Assembly (NCBI GenBank): GCA_937889595.1
Contig: CALAOR010000077.1
Location: forward strand, 124,001 to 188,000
Reading direction: 5' to 3'
DNA from: an uncultured bacterium
Lineage (GTDB): Bacteria > Oederibacteriota > PGYV01 > Palsa-1178
DNA length: 64,000 nt
Part shown: positions 1 through 9,571 of the stretch, one piece after another
How positions within the stretch are numbered: position 1 is the stretch's first letter
How the letters are laid out: each line of letters starts with the position of its first letter
The notes under the pieces: generated by a model
What the model was told of the DNA's origin: nothing
Databases searched by the model: none
What the model saw: the letters and a program-made list of their open reading frames with translations, nothing else
Program-made: the position numbers and the translations under genes

Positions 1-53
1 AACAATATTTTTAGTTTCAATTCCGTGAAACCGTGTTTTAGCATTCAAAAGGC

Positions 54-419
54 TTATTTTAGCCGTTTATACGTTTTATAAGAATCAATATATTTGCCTG
101 AAATCGAGTCGCCTGCCTGCGTTATCAATACTTCATTCTCTTTTTCAAGTTTTATTAAATCATTAAGTGATGAATTGATGTTTTCAATTATCTGTTTTGC
201 GTTTTCAGAAATTAACCGGCTTGATTTCACGGCAGGCACTAATTCCATATCAACGGCAATCAGGCTTTGTATAACTGAATTCTTTTTTGCGTCCACGACG
301 CCGGTTTTTTCGAAAGCTTTAAGTTTAATAAGCATGTTTTCTTCCCTGCACAAAACAACGGCAGTTTCAATGAATCCCCGTTTTTTTTCCAGGAGCAGTT
401 CAATTTCACGTGTCCCCAC
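54..419 (-). CDS. hypothetical helical protein (faint FlgN-like character, not assigned)
   Basis: ORF 121 aa, Lys/Glu-rich helical; follows the 422-898 ORF on the same strand. Confidence 0.55.
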   Translation of the reverse strand: MGTREIELLLEKKRGFIETAVVLCREENMLIKLKAFEKTGVVDAKKNSVIQSLIAVDMELVPAVKSSRLISENAKQIIENINSSLNDLIKLEKENEVLITQAGDSISGKYIDSYKTYKRLK

Positions 420-421
420 CT

Positions 422-898
422 TTATTCCGCCTTTATTTTGTTTATAATAGCCCTTACTTCTTCCAAAGCCTTTGCCTGTGAAAAATCAATTTTCAGTCCG
501 AGGATTTTTCCAAGGAGCATGTTCACAAACATGTCATTGCTTAACCGCATGCCGCTGCCGGATTCCTTTATCTTTTTGACTGTTTTTTCGATACGGTCAA
601 AATTTTTCCTGTCCAGTCTGGATGCGCTTTGCGCCCTTTTTGTTTTTACTGTTTTTACGCCGCGGCCCTTATATTCCTCCTGTCGGGACAGGTGGCCGGC
701 TGCCTCGGTTTCTTTGAGGCTGTCCCGGACGGACGGTTCTTCACGCCGGGCAGAATCCGTTACGGCATGTGGAAACTCCGCAAAACGGAACGCTTCCTCT
801 TTTTTTATCTTATCAGACCTGTCTTTTTGTTCTTTTAGCTTTTTTAATTTTTCAATCTGCGCCTGGGCTTCCGTAAAAGCGGGTTTATCATTTTCCAT
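422..898 (-). CDS. hypothetical charged protein
   Basis: ORF 158 aa, same strand and tightly spaced with neighbours. Confidence 0.6.
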   Translation of the reverse strand: MENDKPAFTEAQAQIEKLKKLKEQKDRSDKIKKEEAFRFAEFPHAVTDSARREEPSVRDSLKETEAAGHLSRQEEYKGRGVKTVKTKRAQSASRLDRKNFDRIEKTVKKIKESGSGMRLSNDMFVNMLLGKILGLKIDFSQAKALEEVRAIINKIKAE

Positions 899-904
899 GT
901 GTGT

Positions 905-2113
905 TTATCCCCTGATCTTATTGATGGACGCTATTACTTCATCAATTCCCGAATAGACATTTGAACCGGTCCTGTCTATTTCGTTTATTTCCGTGTTCAT
1001 CCTGTCGGCAAGTTTGTTATGATCCTCGGTCTTTTTGTAAAAATCACTTACAATCTTAAACATCAGTTCGCTGTCCGTATAGTGCTCATCAGTGAACGCG
1101 GATATGGACGCGATTATACGCTCTACACTTTTAACATCTTTAACAATATCTATAAATATGTCGCCGGTCTGGTAGAAAGTGCTTATGTTTTCCTCGATCT
1201 TCCCGGTCGTTTTTACCATTTCAATAACTTCCGCGGTCCTGTTCTGGACATCCTGAAGTATCTGTGTTATGTCCTCGGCAGACTGGTTTGAATTGCCGGC
1301 CAGGCTTTTGATCTCTTCGGCGACGACAGAAAAACTTTTTCCCGCCTCACCCGCGCGCGCGGCTTCAATGCTTGCATTTAAAGCAAGCAGGTTGGTTTTC
1401 TTGGTCATATCCACTATGGTGACAACAAAAGTCTTGATCTTCCTGGACATTTCTATGAGTTCCTTTATGATCTCAGTGGAAGATAGTATGGACTGTTTCA
1501 ATTCCGTTATACTTTGTATTTCCTTGCCTATGGCCCTGACCCCTCTGCCCGCCTTTTCAGACTGCTTCTTGGCGTCGTTCAGCACGCTCTGTGTCGCCGA
1601 ATCAATCTTCTTGGATGTATTTTTTATCTCGAGGCCTATAGCTTTTACTTTTTCAAATGTCCTTATATTTGCCGCGATAAAACTTTTAATATTCAATATG
1701 TCTTTTCTGATTTCATCGCTTTTACCGCGTTCCGCGTTATAAATACGCTTGGCTTCTTCAAGGCCTTCCACGATATGGTTAAAATCCTGCTTTTCAAGAA
1801 CTATTTTATCCGCCAAAGCACCATCTTTTTCGTTCAACTCCGCAATTATCGCGGAAAAACTCGCCTGTTTCATGTATTCATCTTCAATCTTATAATCGCC
1901 TTTTACGGCTTTTATGAGCATTTGCATCACGCTTTCATGATAACTGCGCAGGAACATAGTTGTGATAAGAAAGACCATAACCGCCGCCGCCAGAACAAGA
2001 TAAAAAATAAAATAAGGCGGTATATTATAATAGAATGACAGCAAGGCGGCAAATATGGAAGAAACAATAAAAATGACGGTCCCGCACAGGACGAAAAGCC
2101 ATTGCAGCTTCAT
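905..2113 (-). CDS. methyl-accepting chemotaxis protein-like, two N-terminal TM helices and no large sensor domain
   Basis: Signature TNLLALNASIEAARAGEAGKSFSVVAEEIKSLA; overlaps the murA stop by 4 bp. Confidence 0.93.
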   Translation of the reverse strand: MKLQWLFVLCGTVIFIVSSIFAALLSFYYNIPPYFIFYLVLAAAVMVFLITTMFLRSYHESVMQMLIKAVKGDYKIEDEYMKQASFSAIIAELNEKDGALADKIVLEKQDFNHIVEGLEEAKRIYNAERGKSDEIRKDILNIKSFIAANIRTFEKVKAIGLEIKNTSKKIDSATQSVLNDAKKQSEKAGRGVRAIGKEIQSITELKQSILSSTEIIKELIEMSRKIKTFVVTIVDMTKKTNLLALNASIEAARAGEAGKSFSVVAEEIKSLAGNSNQSAEDITQILQDVQNRTAEVIEMVKTTGKIEENISTFYQTGDIFIDIVKDVKSVERIIASISAFTDEHYTDSELMFKIVSDFYKKTEDHNKLADRMNTEINEIDRTGSNVYSGIDEVIASINKIRG

Positions 2114-3378
2114 ATTGAATCCTCGTTTTCAAGCCTGATGTTCGCGCCAAGCCCCGCGAGTTTTAACTCGAGGTTCTCATAGCCGCGCTCAAGGTGATAT
2201 ATCCTTCTTATCTCGGTCTCCCCTTCGGCTGCCAGTCCCGCGATGATAAGCGCCGCGCTTGCCCTTAAGTCCGAAGCCATTACATTTGCACCGCTTAAGT
2301 TTTTGACGCCTGTGACGACCGATGTGTTTCCGTCAATTTTGATATCAGCGCCCATGCGCGCGAGCTCGGGTACGTGCATGAACCTGTTTTCCCATATCTT
2401 TTCCTTTATGATCGCGCCGCCCTGCGCCAAAGTCATGAGAGCCATCCACTGGGCCTGTATGTCCGTTGGAAACCCTGGATACGGTTCGGTTGTAATGTCC
2501 ACACCCCTAAGCCTTCCTTTATGCGGCTTCACACGGACACTGTTGCCCTTTATCTCAAACCTGGCGCCGGCTTCCTTAAGTTTTTCAAAAAAAAGTTCCA
2601 GGTGCCGGGTATAAACGTTTTCAACACTCACCGTGCCTTTTGTAATTACCGCAGCGGCAATCAGGGTTGCGGCTTCTATCCTGTCCGGTATTACATTATA
2701 GTTTTTTACTCCGTTTAATATTTTCACCCCGGTTATTGTGATCGTCCCGGTGCCGCTGCCGTCAATTTTAGCGCCCATTTGTTTCAGAAAATTTATAGTT
2801 TCTGCAATTTCAGGCTCTTTTGACGCGTTTTCAAGGACTGTTTTCCCCTGCGCCAAGACAGCCGCCAGCATGGCGTTAACAGTCGCGCCCAGGGATGTCT
2901 TGGGAAAAACTATCCTGGCGCCTTTGAGTTTCTTCGCCGACGCGATCACATATCCGTGCTGTATTTCAATTTTAGCCCCGAGTTTCTTCATGGCCATAAG
3001 ATGCAGGTCAATGGGTCTAAGTCCTATGGCGCATCCGCCCGGCAGCGAAACCTTGGCCTTCCCGTACTTGCCGAGCAGCGGACCGAGTACATATATTGAG
3101 GCACGCATTGTTTTTACCAGGTCATAAGGCGCGCTGAAATTTTTGATTGTATCAGGCTGAACGTGAAGCATATGACTATCCACATATGCCTTTGCCCCGA
3201 GTATCTTAAAAAGCTCGGACATTGTCCTGATGTCACGCACCATGGGTATCCCGGATATTGTGGAAGGTTCATCAGAAAGCAGGGCCGCGGCCATTATAGG
3301 CAGTGTGGCGTTTTTCGAACCGCCGGCCCGGACAGTGCCTTTAAGCGCCCTGCCGCCGCGTATTACCATTTTCTTCAT
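2110..3378 (-). CDS. murA: UDP-N-acetylglucosamine 1-carboxyvinyltransferase
   Basis: 422 aa; GGSKNATLPIMAAALL, PGGCAIGLRPIDLH, PYPGFPTDIQAQWMAL, DLRASAALIIAGL motifs. Confidence 0.97.
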   Translation of the reverse strand: MKKMVIRGGRALKGTVRAGGSKNATLPIMAAALLSDEPSTISGIPMVRDIRTMSELFKILGAKAYVDSHMLHVQPDTIKNFSAPYDLVKTMRASIYVLGPLLGKYGKAKVSLPGGCAIGLRPIDLHLMAMKKLGAKIEIQHGYVIASAKKLKGARIVFPKTSLGATVNAMLAAVLAQGKTVLENASKEPEIAETINFLKQMGAKIDGSGTGTITITGVKILNGVKNYNVIPDRIEAATLIAAAVITKGTVSVENVYTRHLELFFEKLKEAGARFEIKGNSVRVKPHKGRLRGVDITTEPYPGFPTDIQAQWMALMTLAQGGAIIKEKIWENRFMHVPELARMGADIKIDGNTSVVTGVKNLSGANVMASDLRASAALIIAGLAAEGETEIRRIYHLERGYENLELKLAGLGANIRLENEDSI

Positions 3379-3673
3379 TAAGTCAGTCCTTTTAGGCTGA
3401 AAACAAAACAGCCATTTTAGTATGAATTACTTGTTATTATAATATGTTTTAAGCGGATAGTCAAAAGGATTATTAATCCGAAAAACGCGATAGTCCCGAT
3501 ACAAAACTACTACGATACCGCGAAACAGCCATACCGGACACGATAAAAAAAATCATAGTTGTATTGGGTTTTCCGACATTATCATTCAACCCATACTCCT
3601 GTGCGATTTCCAAATTATAAAAATTGACTATTGCGTTTTTACCTGTTAATCTGTATATAAATTAGGAGAAAAA

Positions 3674-4483
3674 GTGAAAAAATATATTTTGATAACAGCG
3701 GTTTTGTTCCTGTCAAGTTGCTTAACAATCATGGCAAATGCCTCCGATGAATTCAAAATAACCGGCATTTTTACAGGCGCAGGTTATAATTTCGCTTATA
3801 CAAGCATGAAAGATATAAATAGTAATCTGAATACCCTGGCGGACGTGGCCCGGCAGGCCGGATATGGGGTAAAAAAACAAACCGTTTCGAACGCCCAGGG
3901 CTTTTATGCGGAAGTGAACTTCGGATTTTCCTCGATCCGGGATTTATCGGCCGGCCTGCGGACCGGCGGGCTCTTTTCATTTTCTTCAGGTTTTAATTCT
4001 TTCCGCCGCCAGATATACGATAATACCTGGAATAATTGGTTCAATTCATCAATGATACCAGTACTAGCCGGCGCGTCATATTCGTTCAAACTTCCTTTTT
4101 TGCGCGCGTCGGTAAGCGCTTCATTTTATCTGGGAGTTGGTTTTGCATCCGCATCATGGGAATCCTTTTTTTCGACGACTGACCCGGGCTGGACGCCTGG
4201 GGACAAAGCAATGTGGAATTTTAAAATACCCGCGTCGGGAACTTCGCTAATAGCAGAGGTGCATTCGTCGGCAAATTTTAATTTATGGGGTCCAGTCTAT
4301 CTGAACCTGAACTTCGGGTACAGGTTCGCGGATTTTCCATTGCTTTATGTTACAAAGAATATAAACGGGACATTTGCCGGGGACTTAAAATCCGGAGATA
4401 TGGCGCTGGCCGCGGACGGGTCGATTTTAACGCTTGATTTCAGCGGTTTGGATCTCAGTGCGGGGTTAAATATCCGGTTGTAA
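3674..4483 (+). CDS. outer-membrane beta-barrel-like protein with signal peptide
   Basis: N-terminal signal peptide, alternating aromatic beta strands; RBS aggag upstream. Confidence 0.75.
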   Translation: MKKYILITAVLFLSSCLTIMANASDEFKITGIFTGAGYNFAYTSMKDINSNLNTLADVARQAGYGVKKQTVSNAQGFYAEVNFGFSSIRDLSAGLRTGGLFSFSSGFNSFRRQIYDNTWNNWFNSSMIPVLAGASYSFKLPFLRASVSASFYLGVGFASASWESFFSTTDPGWTPGDKAMWNFKIPASGTSLIAEVHSSANFNLWGPVYLNLNFGYRFADFPLLYVTKNINGTFAGDLKSGDMALAADGSILTLDFSGLDLSAGLNIRL

Positions 4484-4522
4484 ATGCAATTATACTCATT
4501 AAAGTTAAAGGCCTGCGGTATC

Positions 4523-5629
4523 CTAAACTGCCGGGCTTAAAGCCACGCCTTTGAAGGTCAGTTCGGCTTCTGTGATGAGTTCCAGCATCAGTTCTTTTAC
4601 GGTCACGATCTTAGTGACCCTCCATGCGTTCGCCCCGCAGAACGCGAAACCGTTATTGAGTATGCCTTTGGCCGCGGCTACAAGCGCTGCGGCTATGCAG
4701 TACGGGCTGTCTTCGACATTGCAGGTTTTTAAACAGTGATACGGGCACTTGATGGGAACTTTATGGCCCTGGGCCACGAGTTCAAGAAATTTGTTCTTTA
4801 TAGCGCGGCCGGGTAACCCCACTGGTGACTTTATAAGTATAATGTCTTCTTTCTTGCAGTTTAAAAAGGCCTCTTTAAAAAGCGGGCTGGCATCGCATTC
4901 TTCAGTCGCTACAAACCTGGTTCCCATCTGCACGCCTGAAGCTCCAAGCTCCATGATCCTTGCGATATCTGTTCCCGTGTATATGCCGCCTGCCGCTATA
5001 ACGGGGATTTTCCTGCCGTATTTTATCTCATAAGGCTTTACGGCTTCAATAACATCAACTATGAGTTTTTCTATATTATATTCTTCCATATTTTCAAGTT
5101 CCTTATGCGAGAATCCCAGGTGTCCGCCTGCTTTCGGCCCTTCTACTATGACAATATCAGGGGTATAGTTATATTTGGAATCCCATGACTTGCAGATGAT
5201 TGCCGCGCTTCTGCCTGACGAGGCAATTGGCGCGAGCTTTACATTTGATTTCATTTCGATTTTAAATTTCGGAAGATGAAGCGGAAGGCCCGCCCCGGAA
5301 ATAATTACGTCTATGCCTTCTTCAATGGACGTTCTAACAATATCATCATAATTTGTCATGGCACCCAGTATGTTTACGCCAAGTAATCCCTTTGTCATTA
5401 ACCTTGCTTTTCTGATCTCTTCCCTTAGCGCCCTGTTATTTGACTCGACAAAATTCGAAAATGCGTCAGTTTGTTTAAAACAAATACCAACCGTGGAAAT
5501 AACGCCTATCCCGCCTTCGTTTGCGACTGCGGAAGCGAGCTTGGATAAGGAAATACCAACTCCCATACCGCCCTGTATTATGGGTACTTTCGCGATAACA
5601 TCCCCGATTTTCAATTCAGGTAATTTCAT
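4523..5629 (-). CDS. nitronate monooxygenase / FabK-like FMN enoyl reductase family
   Basis: IIQGGMGVGISLSKLASAVANEGGIGVI; AAGGIYTGTDIARIMELGASGVQMGTRF. Confidence 0.9.
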   Translation of the reverse strand: MKLPELKIGDVIAKVPIIQGGMGVGISLSKLASAVANEGGIGVISTVGICFKQTDAFSNFVESNNRALREEIRKARLMTKGLLGVNILGAMTNYDDIVRTSIEEGIDVIISGAGLPLHLPKFKIEMKSNVKLAPIASSGRSAAIICKSWDSKYNYTPDIVIVEGPKAGGHLGFSHKELENMEEYNIEKLIVDVIEAVKPYEIKYGRKIPVIAAGGIYTGTDIARIMELGASGVQMGTRFVATEECDASPLFKEAFLNCKKEDIILIKSPVGLPGRAIKNKFLELVAQGHKVPIKCPYHCLKTCNVEDSPYCIAAALVAAAKGILNNGFAFCGANAWRVTKIVTVKELMLELITEAELTFKGVALSPAV

Positions 5630-5934
5630 TGTAAAACTCCTTGTTTTTGAGGTACAGTTTTGGGTACTATGTTCCGACTCAAGGCAGATTGTTTATAAAC
5701 AACCATAGACCTTTAATGTTAGAAAAACAATGACTCAGATTTTAAAAAGAACATTTTAATCAAATATGCCGGTAAAATATGCGTGATTTTGATTAATCCA
5801 TATTTTTTGTTGCTTAATACATCAAACAATTATTAAATATATTATACACACTCTTGGAATTAAAGTCAATAAATTAAACCATGCAGCTGGAAATACCAAG
5901 TCTGATACTCTTCTTGTTTCCCAGTCTCTTGTCT

Positions 5935-6903
5935 CTAAAACCCGTCATTTTCGATTGCCCGCGCTTCCGGCATGTTTTTCAAAAAGTTGAGTATTTCTTC
6001 CTTATCTTCCATCTTCATAAGCACCTGCCTTACATCCGAAGCGCGGTCAAAACCCTTTAAGTATTTATTGAAATATTTCCTCGCTTCAAGCATACCGAAC
6101 CTTCCTTTTAGTGAATGCAGCAGTTCAAAGTGCCTTGCTGCGGTTAAAATGCGTTCCCTCAGCGTGGGTGTGTATGATTCATCGGCGATTTCCCTGAATA
6201 TAAACGGATTGCCGATTGTTGCCCTGCCTATCATTACGGCGTCACAACCGGTTTCTTTAAGCATCCTGTGTGCGTCAAAACTATTTGTTACATCGCCGTT
6301 CCCTATAATAAAAAGTTTTGATGCCGACTTAAGTATCTTTATGTGTTCCCAGTTTGATTTCCCCCTGAACATCTGCATGCGCGTTCTCGGGTGAAGCGTG
6401 ACTGCCGACACGCCGTTATCCTCGGCCATTTTATTGAAATCAAGGAAAACCTGCTTTGTGTCATCCCAGCCGCTGCGTATTTTGATGCTTACCGGGATTT
6501 TTACCGCCCTTACGGTATTTTGAACTATCTTTTCGGCAAGCGGCAGGTCAAGCAGGAGGCTCGCGCCCGAGCCCGAACCCGCGACCTTGCGCACGGGACA
6601 ACCGAAATTTATGTCTATGATGTCAAAACCCATTTCTTCAGCGGCCTTTGCCGCGTCATAGAACATCCCGGCTTTGTTCCCAAATAGCTGTATACCCACG
6701 GGTTTTTCTTCAGCGGTAAAATATGTGAGTTTTTCCATCCTTGGACGCAGGCGGGGCGTGGCCATTGTAAACTCGCTTATCATTTCTGTGTAAGCAAGCG
6801 AGGCACCATATTCCCTGCATAGTTTACGGAAAGGATGGTCGGTGTAGCCGGCAAGAGGCGCGGCTATGAACGGGAATTTCTTTACATGTTCAAATAAATT
6901 CAT
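5935..6903 (-). CDS. dus: tRNA-dihydrouridine synthase
   Basis: AAPLAGYTDHPFRKLCREYGA, IDINFGCPVRKV, GNGDV, DAVMIGRATIGNPFIF. Confidence 0.95.
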   Translation of the reverse strand: MNLFEHVKKFPFIAAPLAGYTDHPFRKLCREYGASLAYTEMISEFTMATPRLRPRMEKLTYFTAEEKPVGIQLFGNKAGMFYDAAKAAEEMGFDIIDINFGCPVRKVAGSGSGASLLLDLPLAEKIVQNTVRAVKIPVSIKIRSGWDDTKQVFLDFNKMAEDNGVSAVTLHPRTRMQMFRGKSNWEHIKILKSASKLFIIGNGDVTNSFDAHRMLKETGCDAVMIGRATIGNPFIFREIADESYTPTLRERILTAARHFELLHSLKGRFGMLEARKYFNKYLKGFDRASDVRQVLMKMEDKEEILNFLKNMPEARAIENDGF

Positions 6904-7382
6904 TTTTTCTTTGCTTTTTTCTTTCGCATCCTGTTTATGACCTTGTTCTCAAGCAGGTAACCTAATTTGTTGATGACCATGAACACAACCATTATTACCG
7001 CTGTGGAAAGCGCCGCAAGGTAGTAGTTCCCCGCGCCTACCGCCACGCCTATGCCGGCCACGCTCCACAAACTTGCCGCCGTGGTAAGCCCTATAACGGA
7101 ACCGCCGAACTGTATTATAGTGCCCGCTCCTAAAAAACCGATGCCTGTAACTATCTGCGCCGCTATCCTGCTCGGATCCACCTGCGTTTTTCCCGCAAAC
7201 TTTATATAAAAGTATATGGACATCATGGTAAACACCGCGGAACCCAAACCTACGAGTATGTGGGTTTTTGTTCCCGCCGGTTTGTGGCGCATCTCCCTGT
7301 CAAACCCGACAACACCGGCAAGCAACACTATCATTATTACCCTTACTGTCATGTCCTGGATTGTCATCACATCAATGTTCAT
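6900..7382 (-). CDS. MgtC/SapB family membrane protein
   Basis: GVVGFDREMRHKPAGTKTHILVGLGSAVFTM ... GIGFLGAGTI; 4 bp overlap with dus. Confidence 0.93.
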   Translation of the reverse strand: MNIDVMTIQDMTVRVIMIVLLAGVVGFDREMRHKPAGTKTHILVGLGSAVFTMMSIYFYIKFAGKTQVDPSRIAAQIVTGIGFLGAGTIIQFGGSVIGLTTAASLWSVAGIGVAVGAGNYYLAALSTAVIMVVFMVINKLGYLLENKVINRMRKKKAKKK

Positions 7383-7395
7383 TTTGCCTCCGCAA

Positions 7396-8412
7396 TTATT
7401 TTGAATTTAAAGCCGGCAGTTCCGGCTGTATTTCCAGGTCCATGGATGACGATACCCCGTTTTTTAAGTACTGCCATCCCGTGTATGCTATCATGGCGCC
7501 GTTATCTGTGCAAAGCTTCATGGACGGAACGTAGAACCTCATATTATTATCCCGGGCGAAACGTTCCAGTTCGCCCTTTAAATGCGCATTTGCGGCCACG
7601 CCGCCCGATATTGCAATGCTTTTTATTTTATACTCTTCATAAATACGCCTCATTTTATTTGATATGGAGCGCACTATGGATTTCTGGAACGCCGCCGCTA
7701 TGTCATTGACCGTGACATCGCCTTTGTCAATGGCCGCCTTGTTCCTCTGTATATAATATAACACGGCTGTTTTGATCCCGCTAAAGGAAAAATCATGGCT
7801 TTTATCCTTCATCTGGGCCTGGGGAAATATGATCTTTGACGAGTCCCCGGTCATAGCGGCTTTTGATATTGCAGGGCCGCCCGGATAAGGCAGCCCGAGC
7901 ATCTTGGCCGCCTTGTCAAAAGCCTCGCCTGCCGCGTCATCCCTGGTGCTTCCTATCAGTTCATAGTCTCCAAATGCGTTTGCCGCATACACATTTGTAT
8001 GCCCGCCGGATATTACAAGGCCCAGGTAAGGGAAAGAAATATCCCGGAACTCAATAAAAGGGCTTAACAGGTGCGCCTCTATATGGTTTACGCCGATTAA
8101 CTTTATTTTCAAGGCAATACTTAATGCTTTTGCATAGGATAATCCGACTATCAGTCCTCCCGCAAGGCCCGGAGCGTACGTAACTGCCACGCCGTCAAGG
8201 ACCTTAAAAGTAATGCCTGCTTTGTCAATGGCTTCTTCCACCACAAGCGGAAGCTTGCTCATGTGTTCCCTGGCCGCGATCTCCGGCACCACTCCGCCGT
8301 AAACGCGGTGGGTCTTTATCTGCGAGAAAATCACGTTTGATAAAACCCTGCCGTTTTTTAAAACAGCAGCTGATGTTTCATCGCAGGATGTTTCGATGCC
8401 GAGGATATACAT
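7396..8412 (-). CDS. tsaD: tRNA N6-threonylcarbamoyladenosine synthase subunit
   Basis: MYILGIETSCDETSAAVL, NHIEAHLLSP, LVISGGHTN, SGGVAANAHL. Confidence 0.97.
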   Translation of the reverse strand: MYILGIETSCDETSAAVLKNGRVLSNVIFSQIKTHRVYGGVVPEIAAREHMSKLPLVVEEAIDKAGITFKVLDGVAVTYAPGLAGGLIVGLSYAKALSIALKIKLIGVNHIEAHLLSPFIEFRDISFPYLGLVISGGHTNVYAANAFGDYELIGSTRDDAAGEAFDKAAKMLGLPYPGGPAISKAAMTGDSSKIIFPQAQMKDKSHDFSFSGIKTAVLYYIQRNKAAIDKGDVTVNDIAAAFQKSIVRSISNKMRRIYEEYKIKSIAISGGVAANAHLKGELERFARDNNMRFYVPSMKLCTDNGAMIAYTGWQYLKNGVSSSMDLEIQPELPALNSK

Positions 8413-8522
8413 AAAACTTCGGAGAGTTTAAGAGACCGGAGACTGGAGAAGGGAGTAAAAAAACAACATTTTTTCCTCTAAGCTCCAGTCTCTTGTCTCT
8501 GATACTCTTCCCGCATTAATTT

Positions 8523-9569
8523 TCACTGCAACAACTCCGCGACATACACGAATTCAAAGCCCTCAGACTCGATTTCCGGCATCATGCGCGCGAGTGTCGA
8601 CAGAGTCACCGGATCGTCATGGCCTATGCCTATGGCCCAGCCTTTTTTGCGCGCAACGGATTTTAATTCATTGATCTGCTTTTCATTATAAGAAGACTCT
8701 TTTTGATTGTCTATAAATACATCCCTTTTGCCCCATCTCATTCCCATATCCCTCGCCGTTTTATACGCCACGGTCTTAGGCGTGGTCAGACTGTCTATAA
8801 AAAAGTAATTTCTGTCCTTTAAGACTTCCAATACAGTGGAGATCGCTGTTTTGTCAGCCGTCACAAGCGAACCCATATGATTATTCACCCCTGTGTAATG
8901 GGGCACCTCAGAGACCAGAGTATCGACTATTTCAACTATTTTGTCCCTGTTCATACCGGCCATAACGGTTATTTTTTCCAGGGGAACTTTTTTCTCGGGC
9001 TGCATGGGCAGATGAAGCATTATGCCTTTTTTATTTTTATATGCCGTTTCCGCAGCTTCTTTTGTATAACGCAATCCCGGCAAAACCGCGATTGTAAAAG
9101 GAAGGGTGATGGAAGACAGGTAACCCAGGCCGTTATTATGATATCCCCAGTCATCGAGGATAACGGCTATTTTGGGTTTTGAGCTTTTTACAAACCGCAG
9201 CCTGCATATGACAGAGTAAGGAGACTCGATTGTCGCGGCCAGACTCTGGACTTTTTCGGTATTTACCTCGTTAAAAGTAACCGATGCGCCTTCTATTTTT
9301 GAAAGCATTTCAGTTATGGCACTTTTAAGTGAAGCATTGTCAAAACGCATTGGCATCCTTGCCGTCAGGTCATAAATACCCTCCTCTTTTTTGCTTATTA
9401 TAAGAAGCGGGTCAACGAGGATCTTTATGGTCACAAAACCGTCCACCGACTTTCTTATGGCGGCAGCGGCCCGTGTAACCCTGGGAATGTAATAATACTT
9501 ATAAAAAATAAAAACTCCGGCCGCGATCAGCAGTATAACCGCCAGTATGGACGAAGAAGTTTTTTTCAT
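8523..9569 (-). CDS. divergent polysaccharide deacetylase family protein
   Basis: IAVILDDWGYHNNGLGYLSSITLPFTIAVLPGLRYTKEAAE ... LHLPMQP ... NNHMGS. Confidence 0.88.
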   Translation of the reverse strand: MKKTSSSILAVILLIAAGVFIFYKYYYIPRVTRAAAAIRKSVDGFVTIKILVDPLLIISKKEEGIYDLTARMPMRFDNASLKSAITEMLSKIEGASVTFNEVNTEKVQSLAATIESPYSVICRLRFVKSSKPKIAVILDDWGYHNNGLGYLSSITLPFTIAVLPGLRYTKEAAETAYKNKKGIMLHLPMQPEKKVPLEKITVMAGMNRDKIVEIVDTLVSEVPHYTGVNNHMGSLVTADKTAISTVLEVLKDRNYFFIDSLTTPKTVAYKTARDMGMRWGKRDVFIDNQKESSYNEKQINELKSVARKKGWAIGIGHDDPVTLSTLARMMPEIESEGFEFVYVAELLQ

Positions 9570-9571
9570 GT

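Noticed and set aside
54-898. Flagellar FlgN/FlgM-type assignment for the two first ORFs
   Set aside because: Only a general helical, charged resemblance; the diagnostic flgK/flgM context is outside or absent from the window.
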